A DNA stretch of 64,000 nt, from NCBI GenBank assembly GCA_031216445.1, contig CM062212.1, positions 949,001-1,013,000 on the forward strand, read 5' to 3'. The notes beneath the pieces were generated by a model. The model did not search any database, was not told where the DNA came from, and saw only the letters and a list, made by a program, of their open reading frames with translations. The position numbers and the translations under genes are program-made. Below, piece after piece: positions 51,730 through 64,000 of the stretch (position 1 is its first letter; the number at the start of each line of letters is the position of its first letter). This DNA comes from Lateolabrax maculatus (lineage: Eukaryota > Chordata > Actinopteri > Acropomatiformes > Lateolabracidae).

Positions 51730-52735
51730 ATGTGAATAGATACTGGCCTTCTGCAGCCTCGTCTGACCCACATCTGTGAGGCTGATCACTGAGGACCTCA
51801 GCACCACTCCCTTCAGCTTTCTAACCAAAAACAGACCAATCCAGGTTATTTGCGGTGATTTCTGTTTATATGAGCAGAGGGAGCAAAGACTACAGCAACT
51901 GTCACACAAAATGGGATTGACAAGAGAGAAATTCCAAAACTAGTAGTAGAAAAGTATATTTTTGATGTTGTTAGATCATAAATCTATCAGTTCTTACCAT
52001 GAGCCCAAGTGTCATGAACTGTAGATTGTCTATGTGGGTGTCATTATTTTTGGTTTTTATAAACAGTATGTGTGAAGGTCCACTTACTGGTTAAATAGCT
52101 AAAAAAAAAAGCAAGTAAGTTCAGCTTGAGTTGAGATTGTTTTGTCACATAACCGCTCTGTAGTTGAACCTTTTCTTGTTTTATGACTCATTTAGAGGGA
52201 CTCTGGGGCTTTCTGGTTGCCATTTTTCTTTTCACTTACAAACTTGACCATTTTTTTCTCAGCTAAAGTCATCACAAGAGAATCTTATTTGAATACATTT
52301 GCTGCTTCAAAACGCCAGAAAACACATCATGTTGGTGTGGGGGGACGAAATCTGTTTTAAAGGATACGGTGGATGATATTCTATATTTTTCTCATGAGCA
52401 GACCCAGTCTCAGGGCAGTGAGACTTTGTTAATTGTGAGAAGTAAAAAAAAAAAAAAAAATACAGAATAGCCTGCCTGATCCTTAAATCTTTTCTTCCTT
52501 TAAAAAAAATAAATAAAAATTTAAAAAAAATTAGTGGAAATAATGAATGTAACCAGTGCCAACAATAAAAATGGAAGTGACTGGGTCAACATGTGTGACA
52601 TTAGACACACAGTTATCCAAATGACGACCAATGTCTTTATAATTTAAGGCATTTAATCGTCTGTTGTCCTTCCTTCAGTGCTGTATATGGAGCAGTCTTT
52701 GGCTATGTTTTGGGGCTAAGAGAAAAATCAGAACT

Positions 52736-53119
52736 ATGTTTTCCACCCTCAGGCTGAACCGAGGCCAGCGACTGACAGAAGAACCGCGCTCTGCCAGTGG
52801 AGCTGCCAAGGGAGCTTCATCTCTTCCTTCACAGTCTCTGGGGGTTGTTTCTGATGCCTCAATAATACATTCTTCCACCAATTTGGGCAAAAGCACAGAG
52901 AAACATGAGCCTGACAGTCAGTACAAAGCGTGCTTCACTACACAATCATGCTTTGGGGTTGAACTGTGCTGGCTCCGTGCGGACAATGGAAAGCTGGGTA
53001 GCCAACAGCTGACGAGTCAAAGTCCAAAGAATCAGCGTCTAAACATGTTGTCTGAATGCCTAAAAGACTTCAGACAGGTCTGTTTGTTCAGCTCTCAGTA
53101 CAGACGAGTGTCTGGTTAA
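52736..53119 (+). CDS. Unassigned open frame, about 127 codons
   Basis: The frame starts at ATG (MFSTLRLNRGQRLTEEPRSA) and runs to TAA with ordinary base composition and no low-complexity tract. A possible splice acceptor (ccttccttcag) lies about 65 bp upstream and the frame is open through it. No domain, signal peptide or membrane segment is evident. It could be an exon, a decayed repeat or chance. I do not recognise it. Confidence 0.15.
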   Translation: MFSTLRLNRGQRLTEEPRSASGAAKGASSLPSQSLGVVSDASIIHSSTNLGKSTEKHEPDSQYKACFTTQSCFGVELCWLRADNGKLGSQQLTSQSPKNQRLNMLSECLKDFRQVCLFSSQYRRVSG

Positions 53120-53710
53120 ACAGAGGCTGGCACCAGCTACAGGCGCAGAGAAACTGTACATCCAGAAAATAAATAAAAAGGTCTCCACACAGTGAACAAA
53201 AAAAGACAAATAAGGAAAACCAGTCCGCTATGACAACAATAGATGATGAAACAAACAGAAAGGAAACATTCATATAGTACTTAGAACTATTTGTAAAAGC
53301 AAATAACTATTTTAACTAACAAAAAAAAGAAAAATTCAAACTAAACATCTTAAAATCACATTACAGCCAAGTGGAGCCAAAGCTGCATCGATAATCAGCA
53401 GTTGGGAGGTTTAAAAAGTCCATAACCAAGATCTCTGTTTTATCGCTTATCAAAAACATTTCAGAAATGTACATTTTCTTACTTAAAAAGAAATGCTTCT
53501 GACAAACTGACATGAGTATCTTGTTTGTGCACTACTTTTTATATACTAACACTAAATCATATTCAAATATTACATTAACTGCAGGGATAACATTTAATGA
53601 GAGGCACCGGCAGATATACTGCTGAGGTGAGGTGAATGAGCTGTAATCAGGAGGGAGGACACCAGGTAGGAGCCACACAGAGACAGACAGGGACAACAAG
53701 AGACAGTGGG

Positions 53711-53850
53711 AACACTGGGGAACACTGGGACACACTGGGGAACACTGGGGAACACTGGGACACACTGGGAAACACTGGGACACACTGGGAAACACTGGGA
53801 CACACTGGGACACACTGGGAAACACTGGGAAACACTGGGACACACTGGGG
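53711..53850. repeat. 10-bp minisatellite, 14 units
   Basis: Fourteen exact-length units of the pattern [a/c]acactggg[g/a] follow one another without a gap. The unit variants aacactgggg, aacactggga, cacactgggg and cacactggga are interleaved. Because 10 is not a multiple of 3, one array is read in all three frames, giving several overlapping repetitive frames on both strands. Confidence 0.97.
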
Positions 53851-56753
53851 AACAAGAGCTGCTGCCAGGCTGGGAGATAAAGTGTAATAGTGTGGTGTTG
53901 GTAATGTCCTTTTAATATTAAAAGTTTTATGTTGATTGTCCATAATAATGTCAACAAAGCTTTAATTAAGTAGTGTGGTGCCCTTTATTTTACTGGTCCA
54001 TAAATTCCTAAAAAATAATTTGGATTTTTTCTGGAAAGAACTATTTGGTACTAATTCTAGGTGAAAAAAAAAAACAAACTTTGAGGTGAAATGAATGATT
54101 AATGAAATGTCCTGATGAAAACTGAAATGTCCTTAATAAAGTATAAATAATAAATTTATAATAAACTTTTCCCCTGTCAAGACTTTCTGGTGTGAAAGAA
54201 CTTTGTCATAATTGTACTAATTATATTTCAAATGGAGACACTGCCTATGAATTAATTTCAGTTAGTGTAGAGTCACACAGCAGGTCAGCTGAACATATGA
54301 AGGATAAAATCTAAAGAAATAAATGAATGATTAATACATTTTACTTGTATGGAAATCAGCAACTGTTCTTAAGCTCAATACAAGTAACTAAATTAAAAAC
54401 AACAGTCTCAGAACTTTGCCTCTACTTTCCATACAATCGACCAAATTAAGTTTTTAGATTAAGTTCTTTCAATGAAACTTTCAAGAAATTATTTGGAAAA
54501 TTCTAAAGAAGTGCTGGACCCATAAAATAAAATGTAACCCACAATCTTAGTGCTGGAAAAATATTCCACATACCAAACTGAGCTAAATGAAACGTCTTTA
54601 ATGAGGCAGTGCAACAAATGGTGGAGTGATTTTTACAAACCGAAACTTCTTTAATCCAAATGAAGTCTAAACAGAACTCTAAAACGACCACAGCAATACA
54701 TCGAGTCAGTGATATAGCTACTAAACATCTTTATGTTGAAGAAGGTCCTACTGCGGTTAATAAAGCTGCCATACTGCAGCCTTAAAGGGACAATAACATC
54801 ATCACGCCTAAAGTTTACACATCGATTCAGCTTCTGACTGTACAGTTTCAGTTGGAGACCTTACATGAGGAGATGGCTGCATGCAGAAGTCCGTAGAGGA
54901 ATCTCATTATTTTCTGAAGAGGCACGCCATCCCTTCTGGCTTCAAATGGATGGAAAAGGATTCGTTTACAAACAGGATATTAAGTGTAATTATGCTTCAA
55001 GGCTTGTTGACAGGCAGGTTTGAAGTCTAACAGAGGGCAGGAAGTGTTGACTTTCATGGCTTTCCGCAGTTCAAACCAAATGTAGATGCTGTAGCATTAG
55101 TATTAAAAAGTGATGGACATATGATATTGATATTTTGACTTTGAGTGAATCTTGTGTAATATTTGATAAACAGTATGGATGATTTTTGATAAGTGAAGAA
55201 ATAAAAGAGCTCTTGGTTGCTGACTGCTTAGACCCCACTGTACTTACACTATGTTTCACTGAAAGGGTCAGTCCACCGAAATCACTGCTTTAGATACTTG
55301 CCACCACTCCAGCACAGCTAACATGAAGAGAATTTCACTTGTGGTGCTAAAAAAACACTTCACAGCAGCGAGTCTTTCCAGAAATAATGTTCTGATTTCT
55401 CAAGATAATCCACAGACCTTGCTATCAACGAATTATCACAACTGGGACAAGTCCATTGAGACGTTTTTCGATTGTAATTTTTTGAATATTTAAACAGACA
55501 AACATGTCATTTTCTGCCACTGGGGCTCTCTCAATCAAAACAAATAAAGATGGAGTTTGGTGACGTTGCGAAGTACTGTGGGCTCATGGGAGTTGTGGTC
55601 TTCACCACCATTGCCGTCATTGCAGTCAGCGTCTCCAGGTCATCCAGGTATTATCCACAGAGGTCTCCTCTCCAAAACAACTCAGCTTGTTTCTCTGATA
55701 ACTTGAACTCAGATAAATAAAGATCTGACGTCTGATGACAACAATCCTTCATGAATGTTGAAATGTGAAGTTAAAAACAACCAAGATCTAAAAACTATAT
55801 TGTAAAAATGCGGCTTGAAACTGAATAAAAAGTAAATTTATGACGATGGACGTGTGCAGAGGGGACGTGACGCCACTGACAGGCGACTACAGGAAACGCA
55901 ACGTCACCTTCATTAAAATCACGGAGTTCTCTGGTTGGAAAATGGTTGGACAGATTGGGATAATGTAAGTACACAACTCAACAAAACATATAACATAGAT
56001 CTAGTCGTATTTAGGCATTTTGATGCGTAAAAGTTCCATATTATACCTTTTAAGAACCACAAGTGAATTTCTATTCACCTCCACTGTATTTGGGTGAACT
56101 GGCACTAATAATATTATCATCCTAGTAGCTGCACAGTGAGTTTTATTTGTCATAAAAACAAAGCTATTACCAATTGCTGAATAAAAAAAATATAATTTGA
56201 ACACAAACAAGATTTTTCACATGAAAAGCAATGCTGTTGCCAACTACACCCTGTATGATTGCTAAACTTTGGCTGACGTGCACAGGGAGCCGGGCTTCAG
56301 TGGCCACTGGCGTCACCTTGGATTTGATTCATCCTCAAACCACCAACCATTGGCCCACGGGTCGATCGTCCACGTGGAGACAATTCAGTCTTTACAGGGG
56401 AGTGTCGGCTGAAGGGGGGGGATTACTATCATTAAAAACTAACGTTTTTAAATCTAACAACACTAGTTTGTCAAGAACATTTATAGGATAGGATAAGTGA
56501 CATTTTAAAGACATTTTCAAAGTTGAGATATTTGTAATATAAATTCACAATGCGTGTCAATATGAGTCCATTGTCACCAGCTTTGTTTTTCATGATAATA
56601 TACTTTATAATAGATTTTCAATATGTTCAAAAACTTCTCATTTGGTTTGAGAGTTACACGCAAAAGCACTTTGATCAACTGGTCTGTAGCTTTCAGGTGA
56701 AGACCAACTATTCTATTGTGTTCTATTCTATCCTGTTTCATCCATCCTGGCCT

Positions 56754-56759
56754 TTTATT
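56754..56759 (-). terminator. Putative poly(A) signal of adgrg6
   Basis: A canonical AATAAA on the minus strand lies about 1.4 kb past the adgrg6 stop codon. It would define a 3' UTR of 56740-58159, a stretch where no other feature was found. Other hexamers further left are possible. Confidence 0.3.
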
Positions 56760-58103
56760 CACTTTGACTTGTTTCTCACGAGGTGAAAAGGGCAGTAGAC
56801 TGCGTGCCTACTCAGCATGGGCAGTTGGGGTATGTTTGGGTTTGTATGTACAGTCACAGTGACCCTTCCAGGACCCCTGTGAAGGCATGAACAAAAGCAA
56901 CCATATGGACATTTTATAACACTATAGAATAAGGCACATAGAATAGAGAGATCATCAATATTTACATAGGATATGGCTCCACACACACATGCACAAAACG
57001 GCCAGTTTAAACAAACATCACAGTATTAAAAAAACACCAAGACATAACAGCCTACTTTTTTTCTACCAGAAGGTTTTTTCCTCTTCTCTACCTTCCCACC
57101 TTGTGTTTATCCTTTCCTCCCCTCTCTGCTCCCTTTCATTTCCTCTTAGTTCCACAGTCTGGCAGCCAGGTCAGCCGATTCTGTAATTCCATATGATACA
57201 GTAGAATCGCATCAATGTTGTCTGACCAGCGTGCAGCCTTCAGACACTCCTAATTGTCCAGGACCCTGGGATTTAAAACCATAATGTGTGACGTTTTCCA
57301 TGATTACCTTAACTTCTCTCTGGGTTTTTAGCAGTTTGTTGCAACAGGCTCACAGCAAGCCTCTTGGACCGTTTGCATGAAAAGGATTTTTCTTGATTAG
57401 CACTTATTAGCACTTTCATACAGAGCAAAGACAGTGAGTTCAGATGGTGGTCAAGCATTTTTACTACATACTCTATATGCTGCAATTGTATTGGAGAAAA
57501 CTGCGCTACCTATTCCTATTCTGCCGCATAAACCAACCAGCTCTCGATGAATTCTGATGACTACCTAGTGAAAGAAATCTTTTGTGTGTACATGATGAAG
57601 CACAATTACACACATTCAAATTAAAAAGCGCCACAGGGTTCCGATTCAAAGCTCCGGGGTGAAGGAGGACGGTGGGAAGGATCCAGGCATTCTACATGAC
57701 AAGAGAGACGATGGGGAGAAAACCAAACGTCCTAGAACATGTTCTACAGCCACACAAGCTCTAGAATGTTGGTCACAGAGTTTCAGAGGCCTGGAGGGCT
57801 CTCCAGTGTTGGAGGGGCTTCTGTAATGGTCTTTAAAAACCCTGTGGGGAAAGAATTCTAAGATGCTTGGTGCAGTTCCAGAACACAGAGGATTCTAAAC
57901 TGCTCAGGCTGTCAGAAAGTTCTAGAATGTTAGGCGACAGTTCCAGAACAAAAGCGAAGCTTTAAATAACATGGTGGGCTGGTCCAGTGTTGCCCTTCAT
58001 ATTGGAACCTTTACCAGAAGCCTCTACTGTCACTGAAGCTGCCGGGAGGAGGACGTCACAAAAAACTTCATAGAACAATTCAGGCACTTCCTGAAGACGG
58101 GGC

Positions 58104-58124
58104 GGGGGGGGGGGGGGGGGGGGG
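58104..58124. repeat. Poly-G run of 21
   Basis: Twenty-one uninterrupted G on the plus strand, 35 bases from the adgrg6 stop. On the mRNA this is a C-run in the 3' UTR. The count may be unreliable. Confidence 0.95.
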
Positions 58125-58159
58125 ACTAGAAGGTCTACTCCAAAACACAGAGGAATGTT

Positions 58160-58371
58160 CTAGAACCTGGTGCTGTGGGCGAAGCTGTCAGACAGGATGA
58201 TGTTCTTGTAGAAGTTGTCAGAGCGCGTGGAGCAGTAACCTTTCACCTTGTCGATCATCTGGCTGACTGGGAGGATAGAGGACGAGGAAGAAGAGGAGTT
58301 GGGCTCCACCTCGGAGGAAGAAGGGGACGAAGAGACGCACTTGGGGCTGGTCTGGTTGGAGTAACATTTAT
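58160..58371 (-). CDS. adgrg6 (gpr126) terminal coding exon, C-terminal cytoplasmic tail
   Basis: Adgrg6 is an adhesion G-protein-coupled receptor required for Schwann-cell myelination. This exon follows acceptor 'tgctctggggatgcag' and gives 70 codons including TAG. The first two bases complete a split codon, then KCYSNQTSPKC, a serine-rich stretch with seven consecutive Ser, and ILPVSQMIDKVKGYC, STRSDNFYKNII, LSDSFAHSTRF. The last 40 residues match, from memory, the end of human ADGRG6 (IDKVKGYC, SDNFYKNI and STKF blocks). This is the intracellular tail, so no transmembrane part is expected. The exons for the GAIN and 7TM regions should lie to the right, past 58371. The plus-strand frame 58175-58417 is its shadow. 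Confidence 0.85.
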
Positions 58372-61300
58372 CTGCATCCCCAGAGCAAAAAAAGACAGAG
58401 ACACACACAGATTATGACTTCATAATATATAAAATAATCTTGTTAGAAGAAAGGGTGGGAATCATTTAATTTCATTTGGGCTGTCCCTCATGGTGTAGTT
58501 ACCCTCAAACAAAACATGTCACCACTCATTTAACACTCAAGTATTAGTGTTACTACGAGTTTAAACAGAATTGTTGCACCATTCCATATTATAGCTTTAA
58601 TCAAAGTGGTATGTTTTAAGACCCCTTCCACACCTTAAAGTCCAGGAGAACTATTCATCATTATCATTAAAGAAAAACATTTCCATAGTTACATATGCAT
58701 AGTTTAAATCCAAGGGAGTAAAGCAAGAAGAGGAATGTGTGGAGGCAAAATGTCCAAGACAAACAAAATGTATTATTTTATATTCCTCGTATGTGTATAT
58801 GGGTAGAGGTGTGCAATAATGTCTGGCACCATCCATTTAAAACTAAACAATCCAACGCGTAACAACCACGATGGCCTTGAGCCAAAAGTAACCAACTTCA
58901 AAATGTGGTGTTTGTGAAACAATAAAGAGGGTTAATTAAATCTGACATTTGTCTTATCAGATTCCAAATAGACACAATGTCATATGAGTGGAGTTGAAAT
59001 GAACATTTTGTCTCCCAGATACCAGTGGTCATGTGAAGACCAATGGGGGCATAAATACACAATGTACAGGATATCCACTCACACAGACCTCTATCTTCAT
59101 TTTTACCACCACTTATAACACAAGGGATGAGAGGTGAGGACCCTTGTGTTATCAGTGAGGAGGAGGATAGAGAGAGAGAGGTGCAGAATGTCTAGGGGGA
59201 ACTCTGTGCCAATGGGAGGATGATGATAATCCGAAAAGACACTGCTTACTCAGCAGTGACCAGACACACCCTGGATTCCCTGATGGATCGTCTGGCCACA
59301 CCAGCCCTAAGATCTCTGCTGCTACAAACCCCAGGATAAAGATTGCAGTAGTGTACTATATCGTGAAACAGCAAGTTTCAACAGCAACAGTCTGAATTGT
59401 GAAGACCAGATCAAAACCCGTCACGGCGCTGACTGGGAAAAAGTGTGGAAAGCTGGAGAAAATCAAGAAACTGAGCCAAAGACCACTTTATACAGAAACA
59501 AGGGTTACCATCTCCTCCCATATACAATCACTGTTATTATGTGACCAAAATTCCACACTTACATCTCATAATGATGAGTGAGCCAGCTCCATCTGTGGAT
59601 GAAGACCATAAGTTTTGGGTAGTATTGATAAGTATTTTAATGGCGAAAACAATAGCACTTAAAATTCATTCTTGAGAACTGATCAGGGCTCTTTTTATAG
59701 AAAATCTCTTAAGGTCAGAGGTCCTAAGATCATCTTAGTCCTTTGATGCCTTTGGGAAGGGGTCCCAGGCTCTGCGGTTGGTTCCTTGTGGTTAAATAGA
59801 GATTAATTCATTTTCACTGCAGGTTGTCTCAATTATTTGAACAGGTTTCAATGAATACCAGAAAAAACTACACTACCTGATGAGGTACAATTGCTACCTT
59901 GTGTCACTCTCCCAATGGAGGCTGCCACGCATTCTCTGTGGAAAAACTGGCTTAATGGGTACACACAAAAAAACAAAAAAAACCCATCTGTACCAGGCCT
60001 GTAATTCTCTATTTTTTTATTTATATCGAGTCACAGAGCAGTGTTCACCTCTGACCTCAAGCTTAGGTTGTCTGCATTTTTTCAGTTTTTTCTCTTCCAA
60101 ATGCGATTGGTTGCGTTCCATTCTTCTTTCCAGGGCCTTGCAATTACAGAGGGTTTCAGAGCCAACGGATAATACTACCAGGCCGAGTGAAGCCACGCAA
60201 GGTCATGTCCAGGCTTCACAACAGCAGCCTTATTTATAAAGGGATATTTGGATTTCATTTTCCACTTGATCCCGAGATCACCCTTGAAAATGTGTGCATA
60301 CCTGATGTGGCAAGACAACTCAGAACTGTGGTACGTTTGGATATCATTATGTTGTGATGTTATTTAGACCTTGAAAGCTCTCAGCTGTATGTCATAGCTG
60401 GAGATATGTTTTGGTTGAACTTCAGAGGATAGGATGGGAAGCATATGGAAAGACCTGTGGTACACTGTTAACATGCACTGTCTGATATAGATTGTTCTTT
60501 TGAGGTCGCCAATGAAAATATTAAGAAGCTGAACAGATCTGTTTTGAAACGGATTCTTTAACTCTTGTGAAAACTATAATTGACTTGCTTTGTTAGAGAG
60601 TAATCTGCATTCCATTCCATGTAAATAAGGCCAGCACACATTACTGGCAGAAGTGGTGAAAACATCATAAATCAATCAACACGGGTTGTGAAGCAGATGA
60701 TGTATATGATGTAACATGCAGTATATCTAGGGTAGGTAATACAACTCAGAAGAAACTTCAACACAGGCACTAGAAACATGGCTGATATTAGCTTCAATGC
60801 CAATTATCAACCATTATCAGCCATAAAAGAGTTCTGACAATAAGCACTTTGATAAGTGACATTTCAAGGCTACTTTTCAGGTTGTACAGAGTGACGTTAG
60901 GTTTTCTAAACTACCCAACATTTGGATTGTGGACCATTTGCAAAAGTGCCACCCATGAACACCACAACAATATTTTTTTGTAGTCATATTTGTATATAAA
61001 TGCAATTTGAATAATGAAGATTAGATATAGTAAGATATTAAAATATTTTTTTAGTGACAATTCAAAAATTGACAAATCATTTTTTAAAGATTTTTCCAGA
61101 GAAATGTTGCTGTTGAGGCTTTCAGGGGTCTCAGGAGTCATTCATAAGGAAGAGCCCCCTTGATTGACACTTGAGTTTCACTTGTATCTCGCGCTCTGCC
61201 TTGGGGTTTCCATCGGGGTTAGCCAAGAAACTAGATAGAACAGAAGCTAGAATTACTATAAGGACAGTCCAAGGACATCTGGAAAAGTCAATCCATTCAT

Positions 61301-64000
61301 GGAAAGTATTCATCTTCACCTTTGGGTGTTTCCTTTTGACTGCAAACTTATATTTTATATTACATATATGTGTTGCAGCTGTGAACTGAGCTCAGGTTTG
61401 GGACAATAATTTTGTCTACTTGTTGAGAATGTCATCCTAAATTTATAGTGATGTCATTTTAATGAAAGCAAAAACACTAGCAGCCCTCAGAGCTTTACAT
61501 CTTGGACATTTCTTGTGGAAACTGAGCCAAAGCATTCGAGCAAAACGTATAGAATTTGAGCCAAATCAAGCACATCCTGTCTGTGTGCTGGTCCTCTGGT
61601 ACCACAAAACAGGTTTAGTGTGGCTTTGTAAAGCAGGCGATAACTTAGCTTGCCTCTGAATCATGCTGTTCAGCCAAAGCCTTCCTTGGCATGTAAAAGG
61701 GGGTCAATCACTGCTCTTTGTCATTCCGTCTATCGGTGCCTATTTAAACAAAAAAGGAATGAAGTTGCTGTGTTTTCTTGTTCAACATACAGCCATGGTT
61801 CCCAACCTCTCTTCCAAATGGTGTCCCTATGCAACATGAAGCTACAGGGTCAAGAGATAGTTGCATGCTGGCTTGGGCCACAGTCACGACTTCCCTAATT
61901 TCTGCATCTTGGACATCAATGTGTGTGATGACAGCACTGATTATGCCCCTGGCTCCACACAACAATGTGCAGCCGGTCCTGTCAAGCATTTTTGACTTTT
62001 GAAATGCACTATGATGTCACACTGGGATGTTTCTGTTCGTTCTTGTCCCCCCTGAAACTCCCCTGAAACCTCTTTGTTTTTACTTGTTCCCCTTAAAAAC
62101 ACTCCAGAGTGCTCTTTAGGACAGAGATGGACCTGGGGGGGGGGAATTGGGGTTGAGCCAGTGTCACAGTAAAGACCTCTGGAAACATCAGGTCAACCTC
62201 TGGTCACGAACTACATGTTTTTAGAAGGGAGAGATTCTCTGCCCTCAACATCTGGAAACTATACCGACCGATGCTGGCACAGAGACTCTGTTGACAGACA
62301 GGAAAGACGAGGAGAAGGAATCCTGCAGTCAGTACATGAAATATACAGATCCTGATCCGTGAATAATATGATGTCTGTTTCCATTGGAAGCTTTGATTTG
62401 GTTAACTCTGGAATATGTTGGAGCTGATTGTAAGCTATCACATACTTTTACAAATTCCTGTAAAGTATCTTCTATCAAGTAACAGTTTAGAGTTAGCAAA
62501 GTGTTAATTTTCATTCCTCACAAAACAATAGTTTTAGATTAATTTATTACTGAGTCTTTACTATATGCTGCCAACCTATGAAAAACACTTTCTGTATCAT
62601 GTTACTGTGTATGTACTTATACTGGGAATAGTAGAATTACTGGAAAAACAAACATTTTACACACGACACACAACATTTAAGACCTTAAAGCTGCACTAAT
62701 CAGCATTTTCATATTAACAACGGATCAAATGAATATGAGATGGCCCACAGAGAATGACCCCCCCACCCTGCAGCTCAGCAGAGCTTTACAGCTTCTCTCA
62801 GCGTTTTGATTTTCTGGACCACAACTTTGCTGTTCTGGTTCCCCCTCAGCACTGTGATAGTATTGTTTCTGGCCACAGAATAAAGATGATGCTCTGTGTA
62901 TGTTGGGTGTATTAATAGGCAACTATTTGCTAACAAGATCACCGTATCAACCTAAAAGGTGATAATATGTCAGCGTTGCTTCTGCTGCCCCCAAGTGGCA
63001 AAAAACAAACAAAAACCAAAAGCTTAAAATCTTTACATTTACATTCAGTATTGTAAGACTTTTAAGCATCTACAGGAATCACAGTTTTGTGCAGGGATTA
63101 ATCAATGGTTAATGTTACAAACTGGATAAAACTGGCGGTGCCTTGGCTGCTGGTCAGCCTGCTAAACGAACAGTTGACATTGTTCTCTAAGTTGCACTGG
63201 GTGTTGTAAGAACTGCCCTGGAGTCCAGATGACAGTATCAGCAAATTAAAATGGCTTCTAACCAAGACTGAAGGTTTCATGGCTTCTTTCATCAAGACAC
63301 AAACTTGGGAACAAAAAAGACAGAAAATCACAAGACAACAACCAGATTTCCTGGCAAAAGCTCAAATTCTTCTGCTTCAAGCACTGCACCCTTCTTAGAT
63401 ATGACATGGAAATAGAGATTGGAAGACCTGGTGCAGAGAGTCAGCAAAATATGCATGGAAAATTCATGGCAGCCTCCATTAGAAAATATGAGGGAGCAGT
63501 TGTTCCTCATCAACATGGGATCAAACTTTGTGCAGAAAATCATGAAGCTCAATTTCCCAAAAACAAGATTAGAATTAATCCTAAATATTCAGGTAAATGT
63601 TTGCTGGCATTATGTGATACATTAAAATAAATACGCTAAACTGAACCACTGATCTAAAAGGCATTTTCTCTTTACTTCTATTCAAATTTCATAGGAATCA
63701 ATTAAACTGCATAGAAAGCAATAAGCAGTATTACACATATACTTTGTTAGTTCATCTGCTGTAAAATATCTCTGACTGTCTCTATTTACTGATCACTGAC
63801 TGGACCTCAGAATGCAGTTCATTAAACATGATAAACTGTACAAAGAAAGAAAAGTTGGACAGTAAAACATGGATAGTTTTTCCAATGTTAGGTCATGATT
63901 TGTTTGTGTTTTTACAATGTTACATTCAGCCAAATGCTGACATGAGAGTACTTAATATCAACGTCTAAGCTTGTCTGGCTCCAGCATAACAAAAGAGAAT
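58372..64000 (-). other. Probable adgrg6 intron, no other exon identified
   Basis: Sequence to the right of the terminal exon should be the last intron of adgrg6. I looked on the minus strand for the preceding tail and 7TM exons and did not find them, so the intron probably extends beyond the window. AT-rich sequence dominates. Weak exon-like segments at 61144-61319 (minus) and 63422-63592 (plus) are not assigned. Confidence 0.45.

Larger units (their letters stand above)
34976..56753. other. Gene-free, repeat-rich interval between endothelin and adgrg6
   Basis: This should contain the endothelin promoter just right of 34975. The rest holds microsatellites, a tetranucleotide array, a 10-bp minisatellite, a fold-back element and copies of repeat families A to D. 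Apart from an unassigned frame at 52736-53119, the longer frames here are satellites or repeats. The segments at 55549 and 55860, which look like short exons, sit in sequence resembling an interspersed fish repeat. Confidence 0.55.

Noticed and set aside
53532..53957. Repetitive frames of 69-141 codons on both strands
   Set aside because: They are translations of the 10-bp minisatellite in different frames.
55549..55980. Two exon-like pieces: MEFGDVAKYCGLMGVVVF before a gtatta donor, and a segment near 55860 ending in gtaagt
   Set aside because: A membrane-like peptide was tempting, but the wording ('ctcatgggagttgtggtc', 'gggataatgtaagtac') and flanks ('ctcaagataatccacagacc') resemble an abundant interspersed fish repeat, and the two pieces make no recognised protein.
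59443..59490. Peptide KKLSQRP resembling an RPEL motif of PHACTR proteins
   Set aside because: PHACTR would fit the paralogon, but only the few residues match, the rest of the RPEL repeat is absent and there is no exon structure.
61144..61319. Minus-strand frame with a hydrophobic stretch (VLIVILASVLSSFLA)
   Set aside because: It could be a transmembrane exon of adgrg6, but the residues do not match the 7TM region and good splice sites are missing.
63422..63592. Plus-strand exon-like segment between 'ggaaatag' and 'attcaggtaaatg'
   Set aside because: Two frames are open through it, no family is recognised and it opposes the adgrg6 direction. Evidence is too thin to call.

Overview
The window is vertebrate nuclear DNA, most likely from a percomorph (spiny-rayed) teleost. 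The signs are spliced genes with canonical GT-AG introns, many di- and tetranucleotide microsatellites, decayed fish LINE and MITE copies, and an NLR gene of the PYD-FISNA-NACHT-LRR-B30.2 type that is expanded in fishes. The longest uninterrupted frames outside the NLR are mostly microsatellites or antisense shadows, so the genes had to be rebuilt from short exons.

Three genes are supported, all on the minus strand. (1) 10471-15557: an intact NLR of six exons. Its splice phases agree throughout and give 1022 codons from the first ATG of the PYD exon to a stop after the B30.2/SPRY domain. (2) 22310-34975: a complete endothelin precursor in four coding exons, 148 aa. It has a signal peptide, a 21-residue endothelin flanked by REKR and Trp-Val, a big-endothelin tail ending in RLRR, a second endothelin-like Cys motif and a short basic tail. 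The mature peptide carries Gly where other endothelins have Asp18. (3) 58160-58371: the terminal coding exon of the adhesion GPCR adgrg6 (gpr126), recognised from its conserved C-terminal tail; the rest of that gene lies beyond the right edge.

Layout from left to right: 1-10.1 kb is gene-free, with dispersed repeats and microsatellites. The NLR follows (10.1-15.6 kb), with a LINE remnant in its first intron. 15.6-21.7 kb is gene-free and contains a LINE reverse-transcriptase fragment. The endothelin gene occupies 21.7-35 kb, including introns of 7.6 and 4.5 kb and a 100-bp intron that is largely a (GT)n tract. 35-56.7 kb is gene-free and rich in satellites and repeats. The probable adgrg6 3' UTR and last exon follow (56.7-58.4 kb), and the remainder is probably adgrg6 intron.

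The genes do not form one pathway. The informative link is positional. ADGRG6 lies beside HIVEP2 in the human genome, and HIVEP and PHACTR genes flank endothelin genes in the vertebrate paralogon. An endothelin next to adgrg6 therefore fits the fourth endothelin locus (edn4) reported from fishes rather than edn1, edn2 or edn3. That assignment is an inference from synteny and remembered literature, not a search result.
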